A DNA stretch of 64,000 nucleotides. Origin: Shewanella sp. c952 (GTDB taxonomy: Bacteria > Pseudomonadota > Gammaproteobacteria > Enterobacterales > Shewanellaceae). Shown here piece after piece: positions 37,909 to 48,101 of this stretch. Both the position numbers and the translations under genes were made by a program. The notes below the pieces were generated by a model. It was not told the origin of the DNA. It saw only the letters and a list, made by a program, of their open reading frames with translations, and did not search any database. Positions within the stretch are counted from its first letter, which is position 1. Every line of letters starts with the position of its first letter. Location: contig NZ_BPEW01000002.1 in the NCBI RefSeq assembly GCF_019654975.1, positions 186,001-250,000 on the forward strand. The letters run 5' to 3'.

Positions 37909-38808
37909 CTAGCTTTGAATATTGACTGGGATGCCATTTTGAGTCAGTAAGGCATCATTAGCTTTAGTATAATCAACATCTTCTTGCCCAATAAACTCTA
38001 CGACATCACGATTCATCTCAATCACACGATTACTTTGTCCTTCAGATTCAGACAATGGCGAATGTACTTCGATGATTTGCTGTCCGTCTGGCTCAGTAGA
38101 AGTTTTAACGGTCTGGTTAATAACAGTGACTGAATCACCATATTTAACCTCATTAAACAGCCATTCAATATCATCAGGGTTCAGACGGATACAACCTGCA
38201 CTGACTCGCATACCAATACCAAAATCCTTATTGGTTCCATGGATCAAGTAGCTACCGTCGCCGTAAGAAAGCTGAATGGCATATTTTCCTAATGGGTTTT
38301 CAGGGCCTGCCAATACCACTCTTGGCAACTCCTCACCGCGTTCTTCTAAATGCTCCTTGCGGATGCTAGCCGGTGGTGTCCAGCTTGGGTTAGGGATCCG
38401 AGATTTAATCCGAGTCACCATCTCTGGCGTCTCTCTGCCTATTCGACCGATACCAACAGGGAATACGTGCACCTCTTGGCCACCTTTAGGGAAGTAATAC
38501 AACCTCAGTTCAGCTAAGTTAATCACCACCCCTTTATGCGGTACATCAGGCAACAACATCTGGGTTGGAATTAATAAACGCGTACCCGGCCTTGGCAGAA
38601 ACGGATCAACACCTGGGTTGGATTCCATTAATTCCAAAATACCTATGTTGTATTGTTTAGAGATGGTTTGAAAATAGTCGCCCTTTTCCACTACATGCTC
38701 TTGTAACTCTCCCACTAGACGGCTACCGTCTTGCGGGATCTGATACACGTTAGCAAATGAAACTAGCGGTAAAACAGCTAAGATGAACAACAGCAATGTA
38801 CGCATCAT
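37909..38808 (-). CDS. L,D-transpeptidase (YbiS/ErfK type) with LysM-like domain
   Basis: This 299-residue periplasmic protein has a signal peptide (to about residue 20), an N-terminal LysM-like part (VVEKGDYFQTISKQYNIGILELMESNPG) and a YkuD catalytic domain with HGTNKDFGIGMRVSAGCIRL, where the Cys is the nucleophile. In E. coli the ErfK/YbiS/YcfS group attaches Lpp to meso-DAP of peptidoglycan. The convergent lpp gene 170 bases away makes the same job likely here. The activity of this copy is inferred. Confidence 0.9.
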   Translation of the reverse strand: MMRTLLLFILAVLPLVSFANVYQIPQDGSRLVGELQEHVVEKGDYFQTISKQYNIGILELMESNPGVDPFLPRPGTRLLIPTQMLLPDVPHKGVVINLAELRLYYFPKGGQEVHVFPVGIGRIGRETPEMVTRIKSRIPNPSWTPPASIRKEHLEERGEELPRVVLAGPENPLGKYAIQLSYGDGSYLIHGTNKDFGIGMRVSAGCIRLNPDDIEWLFNEVKYGDSVTVINQTVKTSTEPDGQQIIEVHSPLSESEGQSNRVIEMNRDVVEFIGQEDVDYTKANDALLTQNGIPVNIQS

Positions 38809-38861
38809 CAGTATTTAAAATTCCGTTAGGTTGAATAAACAAAGATTACCTTGAGCGACAA

Positions 38862-39695
38862 CTATTTTCTAGTCATCAGGTTAATCACAAAATCTATCTC
38901 TAGTGAATCGAACTTAGCCTGTTGAATATGATGGCGCGTATTGTCGTTGGCGCGCCAAGCATAAGGCGTCATTTCAAGTAACGCTATTGCTTGCTCACCG
39001 GAAACACTCACCTTAATCGACAGTCTCTCACTCTGGACTAACTCAAGCTCTTTTGGCAAATTATGGCTGACAGGTTTTTCAGTCAGATCTGGGTAGATAA
39101 ACTCTCTTATCTGCCACAAATGTCTAGGGCCTGCGGCTACCTGTAATAAAATCCCATCTTGCTTGAGTACTCGCGTCAGCTCTTTTCCCTTAAGTTGTTT
39201 ATCGATTAAGGTCACTAAATCAAAGCTTTCATCTTTAATCGGCAGGTGCTTTAAGTTTGAAACGATATAAGTCGGACCACTTTGCGACTTAGCAGCTGCA
39301 AAAATAGCGTTCTCCGCTTCAGAGATCCCTGTTTGCTCAACAGCAGTATCAGGTTGCTGCTCAGCTAGAATGTCCTTAACCGTTCTTAAAAAATAACCCT
39401 CTCCGCAGTCATAATCTAACTGTGATAATGACTTACCCGCTGAAAACTGTGGCAAATTACCAATAATCTCAGCCAGTTTCTGTGCAAGCGGTACATAAAT
39501 CCCAGATTCAAGTACATAGCGCTTAGCACGCATCACAGCTCTAGAGTCAATTTTTGGCTTTTTAACCTGGCCAAAGAGCCAATATCCATGCTCATTTTTG
39601 TCAAAGTGATGCTTATTTTCACAATGCAGCCCTTTCGACTCTTCATGCACCATTAAGTCTGACTGGCAAATGGGACAAAGATAAATACTGTTCAT
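38862..39695 (-). CDS. rlmA: RlmA-like 23S rRNA guanine-N1 methyltransferase
   Basis: This 277-residue protein from the ATG at 39695 starts MNSIYLCPICQSDL and has Cys/His pairs of a zinc ribbon (CPIC, then HCENKHHFD), typical of RlmA. The AdoMet motif is DYDCGEGYF, where family members usually read D-x-G-C-G-E-G; a Gly has become Asp. The C-terminal PRHLWQIREFIYPDL stretch fits RlmA too. RlmA methylates G745 of 23S rRNA in E. coli. The altered motif leaves activity open. It follows uppP by 34 bases and is probably the last gene of folB-folK-uppP-rlmA. Confidence 0.8.
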   Translation of the reverse strand: MNSIYLCPICQSDLMVHEESKGLHCENKHHFDKNEHGYWLFGQVKKPKIDSRAVMRAKRYVLESGIYVPLAQKLAEIIGNLPQFSAGKSLSQLDYDCGEGYFLRTVKDILAEQQPDTAVEQTGISEAENAIFAAAKSQSGPTYIVSNLKHLPIKDESFDLVTLIDKQLKGKELTRVLKQDGILLQVAAGPRHLWQIREFIYPDLTEKPVSHNLPKELELVQSERLSIKVSVSGEQAIALLEMTPYAWRANDNTRHHIQQAKFDSLEIDFVINLMTRK

Positions 39696-39729
39696 AACAC
39701 GCTCACTGTTCAAATAAATAGGTCTAGCT

Positions 39730-40530
39730 TTACAGGAAGATAAAGCCACACAAGACGGCGCCTAGCGCTAATCGATAGATCACAAATGGCGTCATGCCCA
39801 TCTTACTAATAATCTTCAAGAAGTAATGGATACACACATAAGCAGCGATAAATGACACCACGATACCTAATCCCAAGGCTTGATAATCAATGGCTTGACC
39901 GCTCGAAATCAGATCTTTAGTCACTAAGATCGCCGCACCAAGGCTCACTGGCACCGACATCAAAAATGAAAATCTCGCTGCTGCTTCACGGTTTAAGCCA
40001 AGCATTAATGCAGCTGTAATTGTAGCGCCTGAACGCGACGTCCCAGGAATGAGCGCCATAGCCTGAGCGATACCAATCACTAATGCTTTTTTCCAACCCA
40101 CTTGGAACTCATTAAAACCTTGGCGCTGCATTCTGTCTGCCCACCAAAGCAATAAACCAAAAATGATAGTCGTTGCAGCAATGACTTCGATATTACGCAG
40201 GTGCGTCTCAATAAAGCCTTTAGCAGTAAAACCAACAATGACTGCTGGAATGGTGGCTAATATGATCCACCAAGACAACTTACTCTCTTGGGTCTGTTTG
40301 CCACTGGCTATACTGCCAGTCCAAGCCATAAACATAGAATACAATTCTTTACGGAAATACATTACCACTGCGAGTAATGAGCCCGTATTCACTGCCACAT
40401 CAAAAGATAACCCTTGATCCTGCCAATCTAATAATTGCGCCGGTAAGATCAGATGTGCAGAGCTTGAAATGGGTAAAAACTCGGTGAGGCCTTGAATTAG
40501 CGCCAATATAATCACCTGAAACGTGTCCAT
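39730..40530 (-). CDS. uppP: Undecaprenyl-diphosphatase
   Basis: This 266-residue inner-membrane enzyme of the BacA family removes a phosphate from undecaprenyl diphosphate to recycle the lipid carrier of wall synthesis. The signature [22 protein letters not shown] is at the start and the second motif ([17 protein letters not shown]) is in the middle. It has about eight helices. It lies 24 bases after folK and 34 before rlmA in one likely transcript. It can give bacitracin tolerance when overproduced. Confidence 0.95.
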   Translation of the reverse strand: MDTFQVIILALIQGLTEFLPISSSAHLILPAQLLDWQDQGLSFDVAVNTGSLLAVVMYFRKELYSMFMAWTGSIASGKQTQESKLSWWIILATIPAVIVGFTAKGFIETHLRNIEVIAATTIIFGLLLWWADRMQRQGFNEFQVGWKKALVIGIAQAMALIPGTSRSGATITAALMLGLNREAAARFSFLMSVPVSLGAAILVTKDLISSGQAIDYQALGLGIVVSFIAAYVCIHYFLKIISKMGMTPFVIYRLALGAVLCGFIFL

Positions 40531-40554
40531 AACTTTCCTATTTTAAAAAGCGAC

Positions 40555-41046
40555 TTAAGCAGACCAATTGAACTCAATAGGCCATAATTTTTGTTGTGAT
40601 TTATCGTATTCGTTCCAGAGATACTTATATGATTCCATAACGACAGGATGGTTAAGCTCGGGGGCAATTTCAGCTAAAGGCCAAAGTACAAATGCGTTAT
40701 ATAAGATTTCGGCGCGTGGCAGCACGATTGGCGCTTCACAAACGACATCATCATAAAGCAGTAAATCCAAATCTAAAGTTCTGGCTGCAAACTTTTTAGC
40801 CCCCACAACGCGACCATGATCTTGTTCGATTTTTTTGAACCTAGCGACAACGTCTTCAATGGATAATTCGGTTTCGGCTGCAACGACCATATTCAGAAAG
40901 TTAGTCCCATCAAAACCGACCGCTTCACTCTCAAAAACCGATGACAGCACTAACTCGTCAAAATGATAGTCCAAATCAATTAATGCAGCCTTTAGGTAGC
41001 GAACGGGCTCAATATTACTACCTAAACTGATGTAGATCTTGGCCAT
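40555..41046 (-). CDS. folK: 6-hydroxymethyl-dihydropterin pyrophosphokinase
   Basis: This 163-residue cytosolic enzyme moves pyrophosphate from ATP to hydroxymethyl-dihydropterin in folate synthesis. It has the start MAKIYISLGSNIEP, FLNMVVAAET, and the DLDLLLYDD motif with its acidic metal-binding residues. The folB stop and folK start are adjacent (TAA ATG). It follows folB directly, so folate genes are coupled. Confidence 0.93.
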   Translation of the reverse strand: MAKIYISLGSNIEPVRYLKAALIDLDYHFDELVLSSVFESEAVGFDGTNFLNMVVAAETELSIEDVVARFKKIEQDHGRVVGAKKFAARTLDLDLLLYDDVVCEAPIVLPRAEILYNAFVLWPLAEIAPELNHPVVMESYKYLWNEYDKSQQKLWPIEFNWSA

Positions 41047-41400
41047 TTATGCATGACCTCTCTCGATCTCAACGCCAACGGCTTGAGCGGTTGGCACTGC
41101 TCCAGGTTTCATCACTTTAACCTTAACCCAAGGCACATTAAACTCACTCATCAGACAAGTCGCTACCATCTCAGCAACGGTTTCAATCAACTCTATAGGC
41201 TTTTCGGTAATAAGCGCGGTGAGTCGATTCGATACTGTTTCATAGCACAGTGCATTCTCGTATGAATCACTCGCCGCAGCCAAACGATTATCCCACGCCA
41301 TATCTAAATCCAGTAACAAGGTTTGATGGATCTGCTTTTCCCATTCATAGATCCCAATAACGGTTTCTATTTTAAGTTCTCTAATCAGTACTTTATCCAT
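41047..41400 (-). CDS. folB: Dihydroneopterin aldolase
   Basis: This 117-residue enzyme splits dihydroneopterin to hydroxymethyl-dihydropterin, the step before FolK. The sequence MDKVLIRELKIETVIGIYEWEKQ and the LIETVAEMVATCLMSEF block are typical; the usual Glu and Lys pair is present (IYEWE; VKVMKPGAV). It is the first gene of a folB-folK-uppP-rlmA run and is divergent from plsY. Confidence 0.92.
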   Translation of the reverse strand: MDKVLIRELKIETVIGIYEWEKQIHQTLLLDLDMAWDNRLAAASDSYENALCYETVSNRLTALITEKPIELIETVAEMVATCLMSEFNVPWVKVKVMKPGAVPTAQAVGVEIERGHA

Positions 41401-41712
41401 GTTTTCTCCAAAACCTTAATCATTGCCACTGAGGTCTGATAAGCTAAAACGAACAAAAAGGATATAATCCGTCGCAAAGCTGAGATATTACCCTATGGCT
41501 CTTTCGAACAAGAACAAATCCAAGTAGGATAAGTTCTCGTAAATAAAGAATTAATAAAAACAGCCGCTTTAATAGCAAGGTAGCTAACAGAGATATTCAA
41601 AGCTGTTTTTTGTGCTCCAATTCACTGCCAAATCCATAAGGCTGTCAGTTGAATCTAAAGAGCATTTTTTTGTGTGGCGCGATAATACCCTAAGACGGAT
41701 AAGGAAACCAAT
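41401..41712. other. Divergent intergenic region folB/plsY
   Basis: About 310 bases with the promoters for both genes. AAACAGC (41560 area) and GCTGTTTTTTG (41600 area) pair around a long loop, and could fold on a plus-strand transcript. No gene is supported. Confidence 0.4.
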
Positions 41713-42324
41713 TTGACCACAATAGCACTAACAATATTAATGATAATGGGCGCCTATTTGGCAGGCTCAATATCGAGTGCTGTTCTGGTTTGCAAAATGC
41801 GTGGCCTGCCCGACCCAAGAACTGAGGGTTCAGGTAATCCTGGAGCCACCAATGTGCTGCGTATAGGCGGCGCTAGTTCTGCAGCACTCGTGTTATTTTT
41901 TGATATGCTAAAAGGTGCCGCCCCCACTTACCTAGCCTTTAGATTAGGCGTCGATCCAATCTCACTAGGCCTCATTGCTATAGCCGCCTGCCTAGGTCAT
42001 ATCTTTCCAATATTTTTTGGTTTTAAAGGTGGTAAAGGTGTAGCAACGGCTTTTGGTGCCATGGCGCCAATTGGTCATTTTTTGGCGATATATCTAATGT
42101 TGACTTGGGCAGTCATTGTGTTGATCACACGCTACTCATCATTTGCCGCCATTTGCACCGCACTATTAGCCCCCGTTTATACTTGGTGGCTCGATGACAG
42201 ATTTACCATTCCGGTGGCAATGCTTTCAACACTTATCGTGATCCGCCACCGTGACAATATTAAACGTTTGTTAAAAGGTGAAGAGTCTAAAGTGTCTCGT
42301 AAAAGGCGTAATAAAAGCCTATAA
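41713..42324 (+). CDS. plsY: Acyl-phosphate:glycerol-3-phosphate acyltransferase
   Basis: This 203-residue inner-membrane enzyme makes lysophosphatidic acid from acyl-phosphate. PlsY features are [42 protein letters not shown] (glycine loop) and [15 protein letters not shown]. The first codon is TTG at 41713, with AAGGAA 8 bases upstream and an N-terminus that aligns with E. coli PlsY; an ATG at 41740 would cut into the first helix. It is divergent from folB, as in many gammaproteobacteria. Confidence 0.92.
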   Translation: MTTIALTILMIMGAYLAGSISSAVLVCKMRGLPDPRTEGSGNPGATNVLRIGGASSAALVLFFDMLKGAAPTYLAFRLGVDPISLGLIAIAACLGHIFPIFFGFKGGKGVATAFGAMAPIGHFLAIYLMLTWAVIVLITRYSSFAAICTALLAPVYTWWLDDRFTIPVAMLSTLIVIRHRDNIKRLLKGEESKVSRKRRNKSL

Positions 42325-42355
42325 CGATATTCGCTTCACGTGGCTAGGATCATAA

Positions 42356-42381
42356 AAAAACGGCGCTTAAGCGCCGTTTTT
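42356..42381. terminator. Strong bidirectional terminator plsY/tsaD
   Basis: AAAAACGGCGCTT/AAGCGCCGTTTTT is a perfect 26-base palindrome with A and T runs on its ends. It serves both convergent genes. Confidence 0.93.
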
Positions 42382-42397
42382 CATATAAAGATAATGT

Positions 42398-43414
42398 TCA
42401 ATCAACTGGTTCTAAAGTATCCAGTGGCCATCTTGGCTGACCTTTAACGCCAAGGTCATCGGTTTGTCCTGCTTTCAAGCGCTGTAGACCCGCATAAGCG
42501 ATCATTGCACCGTTATCGGTACAGAACTCACCACGAGGGTAAAAAACCTTACCACCAAGGTTAGTCATCATTTCAGCTAATTGAGCTCGTAAACGCGTAT
42601 TGGCACTCACTCCCCCCGCAATAACTAAACGCTGGTAACCCGTTTGCTTTAACGCTCGCTTACATTTTATCGCTAAGGTATCAACCACCGCCTCTTCAAA
42701 TGCACAAGCGATGTTAGCTCTTGTTTGCTCGTCGTTTGGTTCTGCCGCGATTGTATTAGCAGCAAATGTTTTAAGCCCCGAGAAGCTAAAATTAAGCCCA
42801 GGCTTATCTGTCATTGGTCTTGGAAAACGATAACTCTTAGCCACGCCTTTGGCAGCCAATTTCGACAATCTCGGTCCGCCTGGGTAATCAAGCCCCATTA
42901 ACTTAGCAGTCTTATCAAACGCTTCGCCTGCTGCATCATCTACAGACTCACCTAGAACCTCATAACGACCAATTCCTTCAACGCCCACAAGCATTGAATG
43001 ACCACCCGATACTAATAACGCAAGAAATGGAAATTCAGGAACATCATCTTCGAGCATAGGGGCGAGTAGATGTCCTTCCATATGATGCACACCAATTGCA
43101 GGCTTATCCCACGAAAATGCTAACGCTCGGCCAACACATGCACCTACAAGTAAAGCACCAATAAGCCCTGGCCCCTTGGTGTATGCAATACCGTCAATAT
43201 CTTCTATGGTCATATCGGCATCAGCTAATGCTTGGCGGATCAACGGCACGATTTTACGAACATGATCACGCGATGCTAACTCAGGAACAACCCCACCGTA
43301 ATCGGCGTGCAATTTAACCTGACTATATAAGGTATGTGATAAAAGCCCTTTGCCGTCATCATAAACAGCTATTCCTGTCTCATCACAAGATGTCTCTATT
43401 CCTAAAACCCGCAT
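42398..43414 (-). CDS. tsaD: tRNA threonylcarbamoyladenosine synthase subunit TsaD
   Basis: This 338-residue enzyme transfers threonylcarbamoyl to A37 of ANN-decoding tRNAs. It has the family start [19 protein letters not shown], the metal-binding HHMEGH (HxExH) and the [23 protein letters not shown] and [10 protein letters not shown] segments. tRNA-Ile2 (CAU) in this window would be one substrate. It is divergent from rpsU, as in many gammaproteobacteria. Confidence 0.95.
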   Translation of the reverse strand: MRVLGIETSCDETGIAVYDDGKGLLSHTLYSQVKLHADYGGVVPELASRDHVRKIVPLIRQALADADMTIEDIDGIAYTKGPGLIGALLVGACVGRALAFSWDKPAIGVHHMEGHLLAPMLEDDVPEFPFLALLVSGGHSMLVGVEGIGRYEVLGESVDDAAGEAFDKTAKLMGLDYPGGPRLSKLAAKGVAKSYRFPRPMTDKPGLNFSFSGLKTFAANTIAAEPNDEQTRANIACAFEEAVVDTLAIKCKRALKQTGYQRLVIAGGVSANTRLRAQLAEMMTNLGGKVFYPRGEFCTDNGAMIAYAGLQRLKAGQTDDLGVKGQPRWPLDTLEPVD

Positions 43415-43541
43415 TGTTTCTCATCTTTACTTCATATATATTGCCGACAATTCTACCTGCTGTGCTTTAATTACTCCATAGCACAACGGCCATCTGAGTA
43501 GATTATTAGTAAGAAGACGCAATTCTGATCGCTAATAAGGG

Positions 43542-43571
43542 TTTACAACAGGGGGCGAGTCGGTATAGAAT
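43542..43571 (+). promoter_or_regulatory. Candidate rpsU promoter
   Basis: TTTACA (43542-43547) and TATAGA (43564-43569, then AT) are spaced by 16 bases. It lies about 75 bases before the rpsU ATG and would start the macromolecular synthesis operon. Confidence 0.55.
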
Positions 43572-43643
43572 TCCGCACCATTTTTAAATTATCTGAGTCA
43601 AGTAATTGTCTCAATGCAACCTACACCTAAGGGGTGATGGCGT

Positions 43644-43859
43644 ATGCCAATTATTAAAGTACGTGAAAACGAACCATTCGACGTAGCTCTTCGTCGTTTC
43701 AAGCGCTCTTGTGAAAAAGCTGGTATCTTAGCTGACGTTCGCGCTCGTGAATTCTACGAGAAGCCAACTACTGCACGTAAACGTGCTAAAGCCGCTGCTA
43801 TCAAGCGTCTTGCTAAGAAGCTTTCTCGCGAAAACGCACGTCGCGTACGTTTATACTAA
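43644..43859 (+). CDS. rpsU: 30S ribosomal protein S21
   Basis: This 71-residue basic protein matches S21 exactly: [21 protein letters not shown] at the start and a Lys/Arg-rich tail ending RRVRLY. It binds near the 3' end of 16S rRNA and helps start translation. A strong ribosome site (AAGGGGTGA) precedes it. It is the first gene of the rpsU-yqeY-dnaG-rpoD run. Confidence 0.97.
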   Translation: MPIIKVRENEPFDVALRRFKRSCEKAGILADVRAREFYEKPTTARKRAKAAAIKRLAKKLSRENARRVRLY

Positions 43860-43866
43860 TCTCATT

Positions 43867-44310
43867 ATGAGCCTAATTGATCAGCTAAAAGAGCAGATGA
43901 AAGACGCCATGCGTGCCAAACAAAAGGTGCGCTTGGGGACTATTCGTATGGCACTAGCGGCCATCAAACAAATTGAAGTGGATACCCGCGAATCTTTGAA
44001 TGATGACCAAACTATAGCGGTCTTAACCAAAATGGTTAAACAGCGTCGTGATTCTATTGCTCAATATACAGCAGCAGGACGCGACGAATTAGCACAAATT
44101 GAAGCAGATGAAATTCAAGTACTTGAAGAGTTTCTGCCTCAACCTCTTACTGAAGAGGAAATTGTTGTGCTAGTTGATGCAAGCATCTCTGAGATGGGCG
44201 CATCCTCCATGGCGGACATGGGTAAAGTAATGGGATCATTAAAACCTAAAGTAATGGGCAGAGCAGATATGGCGGCAATTGGCGCTATGATCCGTGCAAA
44301 ACTCAAGTAG
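43867..44310 (+). CDS. yqeY: GatB/YqeY domain protein
   Basis: This 147-residue soluble protein from the ATG at 43867 starts MSLIDQLKEQMKDAMRAKQK and has LGTIRMALAAIKQIEVDTR and the LEEFLPQPLTEEE hinge, typical of YqeY. It resembles the tail domain of GatB amidotransferase, but its role is not known. It begins 7 bases after rpsU and is inserted between rpsU and dnaG, an arrangement found in several gammaproteobacteria but not in E. coli. Confidence 0.9.
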   Translation: MSLIDQLKEQMKDAMRAKQKVRLGTIRMALAAIKQIEVDTRESLNDDQTIAVLTKMVKQRRDSIAQYTAAGRDELAQIEADEIQVLEEFLPQPLTEEEIVVLVDASISEMGASSMADMGKVMGSLKPKVMGRADMAAIGAMIRAKLK

Positions 44311-44330
44311 TTTTAGTTTTAATGATGAAT

Positions 44331-44352
44331 AAGCCGTGCTTTTGCGCGGCTT
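44331..44352 (+). terminator. Internal terminator between yqeY and dnaG
   Basis: AAGCCGTGC, loop TTTT, GCGCGGCTT with one mismatch, then TGTTTGTTTT. In E. coli a terminator between rpsU and dnaG lowers primase expression; this could do the same. Confidence 0.65.
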
Positions 44353-44414
44353 GTTTGTTTTCGATTTTCTCTATTTTAACTTCACGAAATTAAAGGCGGC
44401 ATTTAACAACACTA

Positions 44415-46145
44415 ATGGCGATACCTCGTGATTTTATCAATGAGCTAGTAGCTCGCACTGACATTGTCGACTTAATCGACCCTAAAGTGCCCCTAAAGAA
44501 GGCGGGTAAAAACCACTCTGCCTGTTGTCCTTTTCATAGCGAAAAATCTCCCTCTTTCACCGTTAGCAGAGACAAACAGTTTTACCATTGTTTTGGCTGC
44601 GGCGCACACGGAAATGTTATTGATTTTGTCATGGAATATGACCGACTCGACTTCGTGGATGCAATTGAAGAACTCGCTGGACAGTTAGGACTAGAAGTTC
44701 CCCAGGAACAAGGCACTGGTAAGCCTCGCGACCAAGAGCTTAGTCGTGATTTATACCAACTGATGGAAGAGTCGAGCTTATTCTTTCAAAGTCAGTTAAG
44801 ACAACATCCAGATAAACAAAAAGTGCTTGATTACTTAGCCCATCGTGGGCTTTCAAAAGAGGTAGTCGAACATTTTAATATTGGTTTTGCTCCCGATGGA
44901 TGGGACGGTTTATTAAGCCGATATCGTCAGAACCAAGATTCACAGAACAAACTACTCACAGCCGGCATGGTCATCGAAAATGACAGCGGTAAGCGCTATG
45001 ACAGGTTTCGCGACCGATTAATGTTCCCGATTAGGGACCGACGCGGCCGAGTGATTGGCTTTGGTGGCAGAGTTTTAGGAGAAGGTACGCCAAAGTACTT
45101 GAATTCTCCAGAAACGCCCATATTTCATAAGGGCAATGAGCTTTATGGATTATATGAGCTAAAACAGCGTCATCGTGATCCACAACAAGTGCTCATTGTT
45201 GAAGGCTACATGGACGTGGTTGCTCTAGGGCAATTCGGCGTCGACTATGCTGTTGCGTCGTTAGGAACTTCAACTACCGCTGATCAATTTCAGCTGTTAC
45301 TGCGTAGTGCAAAAGAAGTTATCTGTTGTTATGACGGCGACAAAGCTGGTAAAGAAGCTGCTTGGCGTGCACTTGAAACCGCACTGCCCTTGTTAAAACC
45401 TGGCAATCAAGTTCGCTTCATGTTTCTACCTGAAGGCGAAGATCCTGACACGCTAGTGAGACAAATCGGTAAAGAACAGTTCGAACAGAATATTGGCCAA
45501 GCCATGGCACTTCCTGAGTTTCTATTTGAAAACTTAGCGAAGAAATTTGGTAAAGAAGACAAAAGTGTTTTGGCAAAAAATGCCATTAAACTGATAGAAA
45601 AAGTGCAAGACACTGTATTACAGAGTCTGCTGCTTGAAGATTTAGCACACAAGCTAAGAATGAACGGTGCTGATGAGCTTAAACGAAAATTTAACTTTTC
45701 GACTAAGACGGCCGATAAACCTAAACAGCACAAAGCGTTAAAAGGACGTGGTACCCCATTGCGACTAGCCATTGCATTGTTAGTACAACATCCGCGCCTA
45801 GGTGAAAAATTACCTGAGCAACTCGCGCTAAAACACGTACAAATGCCAGGCATTGACTTGCTAGCCCTTGTATTAGATTTAACTCGCGGCAAAGTAATGA
45901 GCAGCGCACAACTACTTGAACAGTTCAGGGGCGATAACCAATTCAGCACCCTAAAAAAACTGACCCAATGGGATCATCAAGTGGCGGATGAAAACTTACT
46001 TAAAGAGTTAAAAGGCACCTTAGTGTGGTTAAACAACCAGTATCTGGAGCAACGCTACCAAGAGCTGAGTTTGAAAACTAACCTCACAAAAGATGAAAGA
46101 TTACAGCTTAGCAAGCTAATCTCAGTGATCAAAAGTAAGGCATAG
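44415..46145 (+). CDS. dnaG: DNA primase
   Basis: This 576-residue enzyme makes RNA primers at the replication fork. The N-terminal CHC2 zinc finger (CCPFHSEKSPSF, then FGCG) is at about 38-65, the TOPRIM core is visible as EGYMDVVALGQFG and CCYDGDKAGKEAA, and the C-terminal part should bind DnaB. It lies between yqeY and rpoD. Its length is near that of E. coli primase (581). Confidence 0.97.
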   Translation: MAIPRDFINELVARTDIVDLIDPKVPLKKAGKNHSACCPFHSEKSPSFTVSRDKQFYHCFGCGAHGNVIDFVMEYDRLDFVDAIEELAGQLGLEVPQEQGTGKPRDQELSRDLYQLMEESSLFFQSQLRQHPDKQKVLDYLAHRGLSKEVVEHFNIGFAPDGWDGLLSRYRQNQDSQNKLLTAGMVIENDSGKRYDRFRDRLMFPIRDRRGRVIGFGGRVLGEGTPKYLNSPETPIFHKGNELYGLYELKQRHRDPQQVLIVEGYMDVVALGQFGVDYAVASLGTSTTADQFQLLLRSAKEVICCYDGDKAGKEAAWRALETALPLLKPGNQVRFMFLPEGEDPDTLVRQIGKEQFEQNIGQAMALPEFLFENLAKKFGKEDKSVLAKNAIKLIEKVQDTVLQSLLLEDLAHKLRMNGADELKRKFNFSTKTADKPKQHKALKGRGTPLRLAIALLVQHPRLGEKLPEQLALKHVQMPGIDLLALVLDLTRGKVMSSAQLLEQFRGDNQFSTLKKLTQWDHQVADENLLKELKGTLVWLNNQYLEQRYQELSLKTNLTKDERLQLSKLISVIKSKA

Positions 46146-46202
46146 ATTTGAAATCTGCCCCAAAAGTAAACACTTGGACTAGCACAGTGAAGCACCGAAG
46201 GC

Positions 46203-46208
46203 TATAAT
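46203..46208 (+). promoter_or_regulatory. Possible -10 element for rpoD
   Basis: TATAAT occurs about 65 bases before the rpoD start. A -35 at the right distance is not clear, so the promoter is only suggested. Confidence 0.35.
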
Positions 46209-46271
46209 TAACGACTTGCGCGGCTGTTTTTTGCCCGTCGTTTTAACTGTTTCCCAACTTGGATGATATCT

Positions 46272-48101
46272 ATGGATCATACTCCGCAGTCGCAACTTAA
46301 ATTGTTGCTTGCCAAAGGTAAAGAGCAAGGTTACTTAACCTACGCAGAAGTGAACGATCACCTACCTGCAGACATGGTCGACTCTGACCAGATCGAAGAT
46401 ATTATCCAGATGATCAATGACATGGGTATTCGAGTCTATGAACAGGCTCCGGATGCTGATGAAATCATGATGTCTGAAGACAGCACCGATGACGATGCTG
46501 CAGAAGAAGCTGCTGCCGCATTAGCGACAGTGGAAGCTGAATTAGGTCGTACTACTGACCCAGTGCGCATGTACATGCGTGAAATGGGTACGGTTGAGCT
46601 ACTGACCCGTGAAGGTGAGATTGTTATCGCCAAGCGTATTGAAGAAGGGATCAACACGGTTCAAGCTTCAGTTGCTGAATACCCGCAAGCAATTGCAATG
46701 ATCCTAGAGCAGTTTGATCGCTTCGAAGCCGAGGAAGTTAGACTATCTGACATCATCTCTGGTTTCATCGATCCAAATGCAGAAGATGTTGCGCCTACTG
46801 CTACTCACGTGGGTTCTGAACTGTCTGATGAAGAATTAGATGATGAAGACGATGACGATGATGAAGACGAAGAAGAGGAAGGTCCAAAAGGTCCAGATCC
46901 TGAAGAAGCTAAAGAGAAATTTACTACGCTTCGTCTAGCTCATGAAAGAGCACTTGAAATCATCTCAGTCAAAGGTCGTGGTCATCCAGAGTCTACCGTA
47001 GCCCTTTTTGAAATCGGCGAGATCTTCAAAGAGTTCCGCTTGATGCCTAAGCAGTTTGACCGCTTAGTAAAAAGCATGCGCGCAATGATGGACAAAGTTC
47101 GCGTTCAAGAGCGTTTGATCATGAAGCTTTGTGTTGAACAAGCGAAAATGCCTAAGAAAAACTTCGTTAAGGTATATACCAGTAACGAAAGTAGCATCGA
47201 ATGGTTCAATGAAGAGCTAGCATCGGGCAAGCCATACGCAGAAGGCCTTAAAATGGTCGATTTCGATGTTCAGCGTTGCCGTGCAAAGCTTGACGCGATT
47301 GAAACTGAAACAGGTCTCGCCATTGGCGCGATTAAAGATATCAACCGTCGTATGTCTATCGGTGAAGCGAAAGCGCGCCGAGCAAAGAAAGAGATGGTCG
47401 AAGCGAACTTACGTCTAGTAATTTCGATTGCTAAAAAGTACACCAACCGTGGCCTACAGTTCTTGGATCTCATTCAAGAAGGTAACATTGGTCTAATGAA
47501 AGCGGTAGATAAGTTCGAATACCGTCGTGGTTATAAGTTCTCAACTTATGCGACATGGTGGATCCGTCAGGCAATTACTCGTTCTATTGCTGACCAAGCA
47601 AGAACAATTCGTATCCCAGTACATATGATAGAGACGATCAACAAGCTAAACCGTATCTCTCGTCAAATGCTACAAGAGATGGGTCGTGAGCCATCACCTG
47701 AAGAGCTTGCTGAGCGCATGTTAATGCCTGAAGACAAGATCCGTAAGGTATTGAAGATTGCTAAAGAGCCAATCTCAATGGAAACACCAATTGGTGACGA
47801 TGAAGATTCGCACTTAGGTGACTTTATCGAAGATACGACGCTTGAGTTACCACTAGACTCTGCGACTGGCGAAAGCTTACGTAATGCAACACACGAAGTT
47901 CTTGCAGGCCTAACCGCCCGTGAAGCGAAAGTATTGCGTATGCGTTTTGGTATCGACATGAACACCGACCACACGTTAGAAGAAGTGGGTAAGCAGTTTG
48001 ATGTAACGCGTGAGCGTATTCGTCAAATTGAAGCTAAAGCGCTACGTAAGTTGCGTCACCCTTCTCGCTCAGAGATTTTGAAGTCGTTCTTAGACGAGTA
48101 G
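46272..48101 (+). CDS. rpoD: RNA polymerase sigma factor RpoD (sigma-70)
   Basis: This housekeeping sigma factor is 609 residues from the ATG at 46272, where [12 protein letters not shown] aligns with the E. coli start; an ATG at 46263 adds three. Region 1.1, a long acidic spacer (about 185-210, [14 protein letters not shown]), region 2 ([21 protein letters not shown] and the [14 protein letters not shown] -10 contact), region 3 and region 4 ([30 protein letters not shown]) are all in place. The last codons and stop are part of a three-copy tandem repeat described separately. Confidence 0.98.
   Translation: MDHTPQSQLKLLLAKGKEQGYLTYAEVNDHLPADMVDSDQIEDIIQMINDMGIRVYEQAPDADEIMMSEDSTDDDAAEEAAAALATVEAELGRTTDPVRMYMREMGTVELLTREGEIVIAKRIEEGINTVQASVAEYPQAIAMILEQFDRFEAEEVRLSDIISGFIDPNAEDVAPTATHVGSELSDEELDDEDDDDDEDEEEEGPKGPDPEEAKEKFTTLRLAHERALEIISVKGRGHPESTVALFEIGEIFKEFRLMPKQFDRLVKSMRAMMDKVRVQERLIMKLCVEQAKMPKKNFVKVYTSNESSIEWFNEELASGKPYAEGLKMVDFDVQRCRAKLDAIETETGLAIGAIKDINRRMSIGEAKARRAKKEMVEANLRLVISIAKKYTNRGLQFLDLIQEGNIGLMKAVDKFEYRRGYKFSTYATWWIRQAITRSIADQARTIRIPVHMIETINKLNRISRQMLQEMGREPSPEELAERMLMPEDKIRKVLKIAKEPISMETPIGDDEDSHLGDFIEDTTLELPLDSATGESLRNATHEVLAGLTAREAKVLRMRFGIDMNTDHTLEEVGKQFDVTRERIRQIEAKALRKLRHPSRSEILKSFLDE

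Noticed and set aside
41494..41526. A 10-residue open frame before plsY.
   Set aside because: Too short, with no ribosome site or conserved feature to support it.
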